Positions 15,916 through 24,128 of a DNA stretch of 45,916 nt are shown one piece after another. The number at the start of each line of letters is the position of its first letter. Position 1 is the first letter of the stretch. The notes beneath the pieces are model-generated. The model was not told where the DNA came from. It worked only from the letters and a program-made list of their open reading frames with translations, and searched no databases. The stretch lies in the NCBI GenBank assembly GCA_021463145.1, contig JAJTWZ010000034.1, positions 1 through 45,916 of the forward strand, read 5' to 3'. Source of the DNA: Blastocatellia bacterium (GTDB lineage: Bacteria > Acidobacteriota > Blastocatellia > UBA7656 > JADIYM01). Made by a program: the position numbers and the translations under genes.

Positions 15916-18705
15916 TCACTCCTCACCATCGGAATCGGAGAATGCACGGAACGCCGGCAATTCGACCGTGAACATCGCACCGCCTTCCGGGACGTTGATC
16001 GCTCTAATCTTGCCGTGGTGCGCTTCGACGATCGTGTGCGCAATGTAGAGTCCCATGCCGAGTCCGTCGGGCTTGGTCGTGTTGAACGGCTGAAACAACT
16101 TCCCGAGCCGGCGCGCGTCGATGCCCGGCCCGGTGTCCTCAACCGACAGTCGAACGCCGGACGGCTCGCCCGGACGGGTACGAATCGAGATCCTTCGAGC
16201 CGGTTGCGAGTCAACGGCATCCATCGCATTCAGGATGAGGTTCAGCAGTACCTGCTGCATCTGGATGCGGTCCGCGCGCACGGGATCGAGCCCGGTTGCC
16301 AGATCCGTCTCGATCGTCACCCTGCGCAAGCCGGCGACGCTCGCCACGAGCTTGACGACCTCCGGGACGACGCCGTTCAGGTCGACTTCCGCTGGATCGG
16401 CTTGACCCGATTGGAGCATCGCGCGCAGCCTTCGGATGACCTCGCCTGCCCTTCGATCGTCGTCGATTATGTCACCCAGGATTTCCTTTACCTCGACCAG
16501 GTTCGGGGGATCCGCGTCGAGGAATCGAACTGCGGCCTGAGCGTTGGCGAGCACGCCAGCCAGGGGCTGGTTCAGTTCGTGGGCGAGCGATGCGGCGAGC
16601 TCCCCCATGACGGTGACCCTCGAGTAGTGCGTCAGCTCTCTGCGCCGCTGCTCCGCGTCGAACTCCGCGCGCTTGCGGGCCGTCACGTTCTGGTTCGAGA
16701 CGACGGCGCCGCCTTCGGGCCGCTTCAGCCGTTCAGCGTTGACGACGTACCACGTCTCCTCCTCGTCGCGCGAGACACGATACTCCATCGCGAAGCTCGA
16801 CTCGCGGCCATCGACAACCGACCTGATTCCGTCGTGGATCGCCTGGGACTCGGGATTCCGGCAGGGCTCGTGCGCGTCGCACCAGACTCCACACGGCCTG
16901 TGCGTGATGGAACAAGCAATCTCGACTCCTTCCGACGGCACCGACTGCCGCCACGCGTCATTGCCCGTCACTACCTCACCCGCTCGATTCATCACGCAGA
17001 TCTGAGCGGAGATGGAGCCGAGAACCGCTTCGTTGAGTTCCGTGCTTCGGCGGATCTCCTCGGAGGCTTCCAGCCGGCCTAAGGCGTTGGCGAACAGATC
17101 GGCGAGAATCCGCAACCGCTCGGCTGCAGTATCGCTCCAACCGCGAGCCCGGCTCGTGCGTACGGCGCCTAACGCTCCGATGTCGGCTCCAGATACGTGG
17201 AGCGGTACGGCTACGACTGTGGAGATACCCTCGCGCTTCAGAACGGCGTGCGTGACCGGCATCGCCCCCGCTACGTCGCCGGCCTCGTCTACTAGAGCGA
17301 CCTGTCCGGCAGCGACCCTGCCGACGATCTCCTCGCAGCCGGCGAGCGTGTCCGCAAGCGCTGGAAAGCCATTCGATCCGCAGCTGACGGCGCCGTTCGA
17401 AACGGGATCGAAGCGGAATAGCCCGAGACCGTCGGCCGCCAGGACTTGACGTGCGGATTCCAGGGCGGCGGCAATCGTCGTATCGGCGTCGCGCCCGGTC
17501 ACGTCTGCAAGAACGGTCGAGATCTCGGCGGCGAGTCTCTCGAACTCCGCCTGCTCCTGGAGCGAGCGTTGCGCTTCCTCGGCTCGCCGGCTCTGGAAAA
17601 CCAATGCCGCTATCAACAGGGCCTGCAGGAAGATCACGGCCGCGACGGCGAGGATGTGCCAGCCGTATTGCTGCCAGGCCGAGGGTGGCCGGCCAACTAT
17701 CTCCGCACCCTCCGGAAGGCGGCTGTCGGGAATCTTCCAGCGCTCGAGCTCCTTTGCGTCGAAGGCGAGCCGATTACTGGCCACTCCCTGGAGCGCTCCA
17801 GGCGCAAGGCTCTTGCCATCGAGGATGTCGACCACCAGGCGGCCCGTCTCGAATCCGGTCACGCGATGGGTTGTCAGAGTTCCACCGACGATTCCATAGC
17901 CGAGCATCGCCTCGAAAACGCCGTAGATCGGGACCGGACAGACTTCGTGCGCCCGCGCGAGAATCGTCCGGACCGGAAAGTTCATCCCGTTCGCATCGCG
18001 AAAGAACGTGCACCACAGGACGATAGTGTCCTCCGGTAGCGCCGCGATCCGGGCCAGAAGGTCCTCGGCCGCAAGTCCCGATAAATCGATCAGCTCCAGG
18101 TTCGGGTCGACAGTGAGAATCTCGGCCCGTGTCTTATCCACCCAGATCCGCTCGCCCTGGCTCGAACCGAAGACATAAGCGACTCGCCGGGTTCCCGGGT
18201 GGCAGCGCAGAGCGATCGCCAAATTTCCCGGGACGTCGTGAACCGAAGCGATTCCGACGGCATCCGGCGGAATGACGCCTTCGTCGACGAACCGGCGATC
18301 CATGGCTCCGAACACCAATCTTGCGTCCGGAAAGATGGAATCGCGCATTCGCCCGGCGAAAAGCAGGCCCGACACCGAGACGCCGACGACGACTTCGATT
18401 CGCAGTCCCGCGTACTTCTGACGAAGGTACGAGGTCACCGCTTCCTCGTACGCGCTGCCTCGCGCCATGATCACGTCCAGGTACTCGGTGTGAACCTCTA
18501 TCTGCCTGGATGGATCGGCGCGAATCGAGTCGATGAAGGACGTCTGGAACTCGTCGAACAGGCTCGCCCCCTGCGTCGAGCCCTGAATCACGAGCACGTG
18601 CCTGGCCGGCTCCGTGGACGGACTGGCGTATGCGCCAACGGACAGCACGGCCGCAACCAGCCCGATCGTGACGGACCGGACGAGCATTCGCGGCCGATGT
18701 TTCAT
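15916..18705 (-). CDS. Membrane sensor histidine kinase: ABC_sub_bind-like sensor, GAF, Cys-rich PAS, HisKA/HATPase
   Basis: In this 929-aa kinase a signal/anchor (1-27) precedes a periplasmic region (about 35-350) that resembles the ABC_sub_bind family fused to kinases (HVLVIQGSTQGASLFDEF; FPDARLVFGAMDRRFV). One membrane helix lies at about 355-378. A GAF domain (about 390-550) and a PAS domain (about 555-680) follow. The phospho-acceptor block is HELNQPLAG, the FixL-like subtype, with NLILNAMDAV, VEDTGPGID and GLGMGLYI ATPase motifs. The PAS domain carries four cysteines, Cys598, 605, 609 and 615, that could bind a metal or respond to redox. The start at 18705 is 16 bases after the FixJ-type regulator's stop, so the two form an operon and probably a cognate pair. 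The signal is unknown. Confidence 0.9.
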   Translation of the reverse strand: MKHRPRMLVRSVTIGLVAAVLSVGAYASPSTEPARHVLVIQGSTQGASLFDEFQTSFIDSIRADPSRQIEVHTEYLDVIMARGSAYEEAVTSYLRQKYAGLRIEVVVGVSVSGLLFAGRMRDSIFPDARLVFGAMDRRFVDEGVIPPDAVGIASVHDVPGNLAIALRCHPGTRRVAYVFGSSQGERIWVDKTRAEILTVDPNLELIDLSGLAAEDLLARIAALPEDTIVLWCTFFRDANGMNFPVRTILARAHEVCPVPIYGVFEAMLGYGIVGGTLTTHRVTGFETGRLVVDILDGKSLAPGALQGVASNRLAFDAKELERWKIPDSRLPEGAEIVGRPPSAWQQYGWHILAVAAVIFLQALLIAALVFQSRRAEEAQRSLQEQAEFERLAAEISTVLADVTGRDADTTIAAALESARQVLAADGLGLFRFDPVSNGAVSCGSNGFPALADTLAGCEEIVGRVAAGQVALVDEAGDVAGAMPVTHAVLKREGISTVVAVPLHVSGADIGALGAVRTSRARGWSDTAAERLRILADLFANALGRLEASEEIRRSTELNEAVLGSISAQICVMNRAGEVVTGNDAWRQSVPSEGVEIACSITHRPCGVWCDAHEPCRNPESQAIHDGIRSVVDGRESSFAMEYRVSRDEEETWYVVNAERLKRPEGGAVVSNQNVTARKRAEFDAEQRRRELTHYSRVTVMGELAASLAHELNQPLAGVLANAQAAVRFLDADPPNLVEVKEILGDIIDDDRRAGEVIRRLRAMLQSGQADPAEVDLNGVVPEVVKLVASVAGLRRVTIETDLATGLDPVRADRIQMQQVLLNLILNAMDAVDSQPARRISIRTRPGEPSGVRLSVEDTGPGIDARRLGKLFQPFNTTKPDGLGMGLYIAHTIVEAHHGKIRAINVPEGGAMFTVELPAFRAFSDSDGEE

Positions 18706-18721
18706 CTCACAATCGAGGCAC

Positions 18722-19363
18722 TCAACGAGTGTGGGACGCCGCGAGTTGATCGACGACCCGGACGAGCTCGGCAACCGACGAGACCTGCATCTTTTCCATC
18801 ACCCTGGCGCGATGCACTTTCACCGTTTTTTCGCTCGTTCCGAGATCGAAGGCGATCTGCTTGTTGAGCAGGCCGGTCGCCACCAGTTTCATTACCTCGG
18901 TTTCCCGTGCCGTCAGCCTTGCCGCCCTTTCCAGAATGGACTCGATCCGCGCGGTACGCGCTCGCCGCTCGGCGCCGGCCCGGAGCGCCCTTGGCAGAAC
19001 CTCGAACAGTTGGCCAGCCTCGACTGGTTTCGTCAGGAAGTCGATTGCTCCGTCCTTCATGGCACGAACACTGGTTGGAATATCGCCGTGCCCGGTCAGA
19101 AAAACGATTGGCAGATCCACCATCTCGTCCGTCAGCCGCCTCTGGAACTCGAGACCGTCAAGGCCCGGCAACTGGACGTCGACGATGAGACAGCCCGGAT
19201 ATCGCTGAAAACCGCTGTCGAGGAACTGCTCGGCCGATTCGAACGCCTCGACGCGGTAGCCAGCTGATGACAACAGCCGTCCAAGCGCTCGCCGAAGCGA
19301 ACTGTCGTCATCTACGACGAAGACATAGGTGTCTTCGCCGGCTTTCGCCGCCGAGGTAGTCAT
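18722..19363 (-). CDS. FixJ/LuxR-family response regulator
   Basis: This 213-aa transcription factor has an N-terminal receiver with phospho-acceptor Asp62 (CLIVDVQLPG), Thr in FLTGHGD and Lys in LTKPV. A C-terminal LuxR-type helix-turn-helix (about 145-205) reads LTARETEVMKLVATGLLNKQIA followed by the recognition helix SEKTVKVHRARVMEKM. The latter is FixJ/StyR-like and shares EKTVK with mycobacterial DosR. It lies between a lone receiver gene and a kinase with a FixL-like H-box, so it is probably that kinase's target. It is my leading candidate for the protein that binds the GGACCAWRGTCC palindromes in this window, but that is inference. No clear Shine-Dalgarno precedes the ATG at 19363. Confidence 0.92.
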   Translation of the reverse strand: MTTSAAKAGEDTYVFVVDDDSSLRRALGRLLSSAGYRVEAFESAEQFLDSGFQRYPGCLIVDVQLPGLDGLEFQRRLTDEMVDLPIVFLTGHGDIPTSVRAMKDGAIDFLTKPVEAGQLFEVLPRALRAGAERRARTARIESILERAARLTARETEVMKLVATGLLNKQIAFDLGTSEKTVKVHRARVMEKMQVSSVAELVRVVDQLAASHTR

Positions 19364-19438
19364 AAGCGCAACGTGACATTAGGGCAGCGGGCGCGCGGGC
19401 GGCAAGCCGAATTCAACCTGCCGTTCCCGTGAACGCAG

Positions 19439-19828
19439 TCAACTCGGCGGCCTGTCGACCTGTCGTCCTATTGCGCTACCGATGGCCGCTATCAATGCGG
19501 AATCGTCGAATGGCTTTCTGAGATATCCCGGGGCGCCACTCTGACCGATGCTCTCAAGAGTCGCATCGTCGTCGTGAGCAGTAATGAGAATCACGGGTGG
19601 ATGAGTCTCTTCCCCGTGGATGCGATGCCGAAGTTCGATACCGCTCATCCCGCCCAGGTGGATGTCCAGCACCACGCACTCGACCTCGTCAGTAGAAGCC
19701 GCAGAAAGATATTCGTCCGCCGACGCAAACGTCTCGACCGCAAATCCGCAGGAGCGCACGAGTCTGGCGAGCGCCCTTCGAACGGACGGATCGTCGTCGA
19801 CGATTCGGATCAGGTGCTCCCCTGTCAT
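19439..19828 (-). CDS. Single-domain response regulator (FixJ-type receiver)
   Basis: This 129-aa stand-alone receiver has acidic pocket DDD near residue 11, phospho-acceptor Asp55 (CVVLDIHLGG), Thr/Ser region ILITAHDD and Lys in YLRKPF. It has no output domain. The gene has GAGG 6 bases before the start and lies 75 bp upstream of the FixJ-type regulator. It could compete for phosphate from the kinase or pass it on. Receivers of this kind (FixJ-like, lacking HTH) often accompany FixL/FixJ-type pairs as modulators. Confidence 0.88.
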   Translation of the reverse strand: MTGEHLIRIVDDDPSVRRALARLVRSCGFAVETFASADEYLSAASTDEVECVVLDIHLGGMSGIELRHRIHGEETHPPVILITAHDDDATLESIGQSGAPGYLRKPFDDSALIAAIGSAIGRQVDRPPS

Positions 19829-19933
19829 TTCTGCCTCGCCTGGATTCGCTCGCGGCTTCTCCGCGGAGTTCCGGGCCGCGTCAGGCGCGCTCCCGGAACC
19901 CCACGTTCCAAGCCGTTGCCGGCGCCGGCCGGC

Positions 19934-22369
19934 CTACCGCCTGCCTCCACGGCGTCCCCCGCCGCCGCGCATTCCACCACCGCGCATTCCACCGCCGCTA
20001 TAACCGCCACGGTTCATGGACGGAGCCCGCCCGCGATCGATCGACCTGCTTCGGTCGTATGAGTTGAAGTCCCGGGACCGCTTCTCGCCGAAGTCACGCT
20101 GCTTTTGATCTCTATCGAGGCGCTCGGCGGTCTCGCGCGATGCGCGCCGTTCTCCTTCCGCCCTCATGGTGTCGCGGCCGCCGGCCTTCGGATCCCGGCC
20201 GACCTTGTCCCAGCCGTCCTGCCCCTTCTTGTAGACGTTGCCGTCGCGTCCGGCATAGACGTTGTCGCCGAGTTTCACGGCGCCGCCCTGATCGCCCTTG
20301 ATACCGCCGACGCGGGTGGCATTTCCGGTATTCGGGTTGTAGACGATGCCCTTGCCCGCCGACACCGAGTTGCCCGAAAAGACGTTACCGACCGTGGCCT
20401 TTCGTCCGGCGGCGAGCGTTCCCGTGCGCGAGTTGTATGCCGCGCCGAGCTCTCGAGTGTAGTAGTTCCCGTTCATCCTGTTGTAGCCGGCGCCTCGCCT
20501 GCTCACCACGGACGTAGAGCCCCATCGGTTGAACACGTTTCCGGTCGAACCGACCCATCCACGCGGACCCCACGCAATGGCGCCGCCCCAGGGCCCGGTG
20601 CCCCAGCCCCAGCCGATGCCGCCGATCGAGTTCCATCCCCAATGGCCGCCGCATCCCCAACCCCAGCCGAGCCAGGGCGTCCAGGTCATGCCCCAGCCCC
20701 AGCCCCAGGCGTAGGGATAGCCCCACCAGTAATCGCTGATCCACGGATCGTAATAGTAGCCCGTGCCATAGACGACCGAGTCGGCTTCGCCATCGTCGTC
20801 CTCGTCTTCCGCCACTGCGCCGTAGTAGCCGTCCGTGTACCCGACCTGAACGTCGTCGTACGTCGAGTTGTAGACCTTCACGTACGTCACGTAATGGAGC
20901 GGCGAGCTAGGCGGAATCGAATAAATGACGGCCGGCACCGAGCCCGCAACCGACCACGGACCCTGCGGCGACGCCGCCGTGAACCACACCGCATCCTTCA
21001 CCGCGTAGTAGCTGAGGTCGTCGATCTTTATGACCGGGAGCTCGCAGTTCACGGCGTAGAAGAGCGGCGTACCTTCGATGGGCTCGAACCGGGGCGCGCC
21101 ATCATAGAGGATCGGCCCAAGCGACGTGCCGTCGCGACGAATCGTCGCCGTCTGTGGGATCTCGTTGGCAATCAGGGCTTCCTTCGCCTGAGCCGTGCCC
21201 GGAATCGACGCCTTCACGTTCTCTTTAGGGCTGCTGTCGGGAATCGCCTTGAACTCGGCCGGAAGCTGCGTTCCGGGAACGTATGTCCACGGGCCCGAAG
21301 CGCCCGCCGCGCGGAACCAGCGTCCGGACAGCAGCACGTAAATGCTCTGGTCGGCGAGCGCCTTGAAGACGTTCGCCGTGGTGTTCGTAACGTAAAGGAG
21401 TTGCGTGCCCTCGAGCGGCGCATAGTTGGGAGTTCCTTCCGTAACGATGACTTCAGTGCCGCCAGTGCTAACGAGGATCGCGGGAACGGGCCCGGTCGAA
21501 AGCGACGGCGGCTTGACCGCCTTGCCTTCGCCCGCGTCCTCCGGGTTCGTGCCTTCGAGCAGATCGACACGTCCGCGCTTGAGAACTTCGTTCATCGCAT
21601 CGTCGAGGCCCTTGGGCGCGGAGGTCGCGACCGTCCAGGGACCGTCGATCGCGCCGGACGTCATCCAGCCGTCATAGAGCCGAAGGTACAGTTGTTTCGG
21701 AGCGGTGTCCGAGACAATGAGCTGGCGGGTGTTCAATACGCGATCGAAGCCGGGCGCGCCAGTGGGCTTCATCACCGGCTTGCCGTCTATTGGCACGTGC
21801 AGCGTGGGCACGTCCGTGAACACGATTCGTGGAGCGTCGTGCTTGAGCGCCTTCGACGAAGTTCCACGGGCGGACTTCTCGGCCATTGCGGCCTCCAGCC
21901 GGTCCAGCCCGATCGTGCGCGTGCGGCCGAGAACTACCTTCTGCATTGCAGCCATGTAGCGTTCGCCGTTCTCGGGATCGGACGGGAAGTTTGCCCGCTG
22001 CACGTTCAGATCGAGAAACGTGACGCGCCGCAGTTCCTTGTCGACCTCCGTTCGCGACGCGACCCATATCACGCCATAGACGGGAGGCGTCGATTTGTCC
22101 TTCTCGATTGCGACCGCCGCGTGGCCTTCGAATCGGGCCCCGTCCCACGAGTCGAGCTGTGGCTGGTAAAAAAGGATGTTTCCGTCGGGCGACGCAAAGG
22201 ACCTCGGCCACGCATCTTCGGCAGCCGCGGCGCTTCGAACCACCGTGGTGGACGGCGGCGCCTGCGCCAGCACCGCCGAACACGGCAACGCAAGCGATGC
22301 CACGGCCAGGCCGGTAACGCACTTGCCAGTTTGCCGCCGGACCATTCGGACGAGACCGATCAAACCCAT
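19934..22369 (-). CDS. Large secreted Trp/Gly-rich protein (so-called carbohydrate-binding family V/XII type)
   Basis: This 811-aa exported protein has a signal peptide ending near residue 36 (VLAQA). The middle (about 60-500) contains several repeats built on 'W...(A/S).GPW' (GPWTVAT, GPWTYVPG, GPWSVAGS) separated by FEPIEGT/APLEGT motifs. Residues about 540-600 are an extraordinary Trp/Gly/Tyr block (WGYPYAWGWGWGMTW). Short 'Y-N-x-x-T-G' repeats follow, then an Arg/Gly/Ser-rich charged tail. Database relatives are often labelled carbohydrate-binding family V/XII, but I see no proof of binding. It is divergent from the DUF3300 gene and shares its promoter region, where a perfect palindrome precedes it. 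I infer a cell-envelope role. Confidence 0.82.
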   Translation of the reverse strand: MGLIGLVRMVRRQTGKCVTGLAVASLALPCSAVLAQAPPSTTVVRSAAAAEDAWPRSFASPDGNILFYQPQLDSWDGARFEGHAAVAIEKDKSTPPVYGVIWVASRTEVDKELRRVTFLDLNVQRANFPSDPENGERYMAAMQKVVLGRTRTIGLDRLEAAMAEKSARGTSSKALKHDAPRIVFTDVPTLHVPIDGKPVMKPTGAPGFDRVLNTRQLIVSDTAPKQLYLRLYDGWMTSGAIDGPWTVATSAPKGLDDAMNEVLKRGRVDLLEGTNPEDAGEGKAVKPPSLSTGPVPAILVSTGGTEVIVTEGTPNYAPLEGTQLLYVTNTTANVFKALADQSIYVLLSGRWFRAAGASGPWTYVPGTQLPAEFKAIPDSSPKENVKASIPGTAQAKEALIANEIPQTATIRRDGTSLGPILYDGAPRFEPIEGTPLFYAVNCELPVIKIDDLSYYAVKDAVWFTAASPQGPWSVAGSVPAVIYSIPPSSPLHYVTYVKVYNSTYDDVQVGYTDGYYGAVAEDEDDDGEADSVVYGTGYYYDPWISDYWWGYPYAWGWGWGMTWTPWLGWGWGCGGHWGWNSIGGIGWGWGTGPWGGAIAWGPRGWVGSTGNVFNRWGSTSVVSRRGAGYNRMNGNYYTRELGAAYNSRTGTLAAGRKATVGNVFSGNSVSAGKGIVYNPNTGNATRVGGIKGDQGGAVKLGDNVYAGRDGNVYKKGQDGWDKVGRDPKAGGRDTMRAEGERRASRETAERLDRDQKQRDFGEKRSRDFNSYDRSRSIDRGRAPSMNRGGYSGGGMRGGGMRGGGGRRGGRR

Positions 22370-22441
22370 TGGGAACCTCCTTGTTCGTCGACGGCGAATT
22401 CCAATTGCGACCCGCAGTCAATGCCCGGGCGGCGATTTCTC

Positions 22442-22487
22442 ACCGTACTGACTCTATGCAACGGTCTCAATTGGACCATGGTCCAAT
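22442..22487 (-). promoter_or_regulatory. Palindrome-controlled promoter of the Trp/Gly-rich gene (box f)
   Basis: ATTGGACCATGGTCCAAT at 22470-22487 is a perfect 18-bp palindrome. On the minus strand, TACGGT (22447-22442) begins 25 bp after the GTCC edge, matching the spacing of the other six copies. It is 100 bp upstream of the ATG at 22369. The hexamer itself is a weak -10. Confidence 0.65.
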
Positions 22488-22521
22488 GGGAGCCGGTGTC
22501 CTGATGAATTCGCCGGACGGT

Positions 22522-22568
22522 ATGGGACCAAAGTCCAATGTCACGCGATACGGAATCGTCAAGATAAT
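22522..22568 (+). promoter_or_regulatory. Palindrome-controlled promoter of the first DUF3300 operon (box e)
   Basis: ATGGGACCAAAGTCCAAT lies at 22522-22539. GATAAT, a good -10 match, starts 26 bp after GTCC at 22563-22568. The DUF3300 start codon follows 35 bp later. This copy and box f are back to back and read outward. Confidence 0.75.
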
Positions 22569-22603
22569 GCGCTCGACTTCCAGACTCCGGAGGCGTGTTC
22601 CCA

Positions 22604-24106
22604 ATGACATTTCCGTTCAGACGCACCCGAAGGTGGGGAGCCTTCGCGGCCGGTATCGTGTTAACGCTCGCGATGCTGGCACCGGCTCCCGCGCACGCGC
22701 AGCAGTCTGCCGCCGAGCTCGAAACGCTCGTAGCGCCGATCGCGCTCTATCCGGATCCGCTGCTGGCACAGGTCCTTCCGGCGTCGACGTATCCGGACCA
22801 GGTCGCCGAGGCTGCGAGTTACGTCGCCAACAACGGCGTCTCCGGCGTCGAAAATCGGGGATGGGACCCTTCAGTGTCCGCAGTCGCTCGTTACTCTGAA
22901 GCCATCCAGTTACTCGGTTCTGATCCACAGTGGACGAATGACCTCGGCACGGCGTTTCTCGATCAGACGTCGGCCGTAATGGATGCCATCCAGCAGATGC
23001 GGAGCCGCGCAAAAGCGTCGGGCGCGCTGAAGGACTCGCCCCAGCAGACCGTGGTCTATCAGGAAGAGGTCGTGCGGATTCTGCCGGCGGACAACGAGAT
23101 CATCTACGTGCCGCAATACGACCCGCAGGTCGTGTACGTCGAGTCGGAGCCGCAGGAGATCGAGATCGAGATCGAGGACGACTGGTACGGGTGGGACGAT
23201 GCCGTCTGGTCCGGTGTCATCGGCTTCGGCGCCGGCGTGGCGATGGGAGCGTGGTTCGACATGGATTGCGACTGGTGGGGCGGCGGCTGCTACTACCACG
23301 GTTTCGGCTGGGGGGGCGGTTCCAACTACTGGCACGGCGGCAACTACAACAACTTCAACCGCAACACCAACATCAACGTCGACCGTCCGGCGTGGAGCAA
23401 TCCTGGAAGGCCAGGCGGGATCGGCAACCGTGGCGATCGAAATCGTCCGTCGCAACTCCCGTCCGACCGGCGCAACAATCGGCAGGACAACCGCGCCGAC
23501 AGGCGTGGCGAACCGGGCCGCGCCGACAACAGGACCAATCGACAGGACAACCGCGCCGACAGGCGTGGCGAACCCGGCCGCGCCGACAACAGGACCAATC
23601 GCCAGGACAACCGCGCCGACAGGCGTGGCGATGCCGGGCGTGGCGGCGACAGGGAACGTCCATCCCAACGTCCGTCGTCGAAGATGGATCAGGATCGTGC
23701 GCGGAAACGCGAGGCGGCTCAGCGCGAGATGCGCGGACGGATGCCTTCGACGAGCGATCGTCGCGCAGGCAGCGCGGCGAACCGTGGCGACGGCGGAAGG
23801 ACCGGCGGCGGTTCTCGAGCGGACCGGCCGAAGGCCTCGGACCGCGGATCGAGCGGCCGAAGTGGCGCTGGCGATCGAAAGTCGCGCGATCCGATGCGCG
23901 GCTACGAGCGGGGATCCGATGCGAGGAGGTCCTCGGATCGTGGTGCGCGCAGCCGGAACAACTCGTCGTTCGATCGAGGGGGTGGCGGAAAGAGCATGCG
24001 CAGCGGCGGAGGCGGCCGGGCGAGCCGGCCGAGCGGCGGCAGCCGCGGCGGTGGCGGACGAAGTGGCGGCGGTGGCCGCGGAGGAGGTGGCCGCCGTGGA
24101 AGATAG
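22604..24106 (+). CDS. DUF3300 secreted protein, copy 1, with 20-aa tandem repeats
   Basis: This 500-aa exported protein has a Tat-like basic N-terminus (FRRTRRW) and a signal peptide to about residue 33 (AHAQQ). The conserved DUF3300 core (about 38-200) reads LVAPIALYPDPLLAQVLPASTYPDQV then DAIQQMRSRA and IIYVPQYDPQVVY. A Trp/Gly/His/Cys patch follows (DMDCDWWGGGCYYHG, about 220). The C-terminal 240 residues are Arg/Gly/Asn/Ser-rich and disordered, with a 20-residue unit repeated from residue 292. The ATG at 22604 is preferred to GTG at 22595 because GGAGG is 10 bases before it and only 1 base before the GTG. The DUF2950 gene follows closely. DUF3300 function is unknown; an envelope role is likely. 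Confidence 0.88.
   Translation: MTFPFRRTRRWGAFAAGIVLTLAMLAPAPAHAQQSAAELETLVAPIALYPDPLLAQVLPASTYPDQVAEAASYVANNGVSGVENRGWDPSVSAVARYSEAIQLLGSDPQWTNDLGTAFLDQTSAVMDAIQQMRSRAKASGALKDSPQQTVVYQEEVVRILPADNEIIYVPQYDPQVVYVESEPQEIEIEIEDDWYGWDDAVWSGVIGFGAGVAMGAWFDMDCDWWGGGCYYHGFGWGGGSNYWHGGNYNNFNRNTNINVDRPAWSNPGRPGGIGNRGDRNRPSQLPSDRRNNRQDNRADRRGEPGRADNRTNRQDNRADRRGEPGRADNRTNRQDNRADRRGDAGRGGDRERPSQRPSSKMDQDRARKREAAQREMRGRMPSTSDRRAGSAANRGDGGRTGGGSRADRPKASDRGSSGRSGAGDRKSRDPMRGYERGSDARRSSDRGARSRNNSSFDRGGGGKSMRSGGGGRASRPSGGSRGGGGRSGGGGRGGGGRRGR
23477..23640 (+). repeat. 60-bp in-frame tandem repeat inside DUF3300
   Basis: Two almost identical 60-bp units (23477-23536, 23537-23596) and a partial third encode NRQDNRADRRGEPGRADNRT-type units. 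Near-identity at DNA level implies recent duplication, so copy number probably varies between strains. The repeat falls in the disordered basic tail. Confidence 0.85.
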
Positions 24107-24128
24107 GCTACTCGGAGGACTGCTCACG

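Noticed and set aside
20105-22504. Very long open frame (about 800 codons) on the plus strand opposite the Trp/Gly-rich gene
   Set aside because: The minus-strand gene has a signal peptide, clear start and biased codon use. The antisense frame is an Arg/Val/Ala-rich artefact of high GC content.
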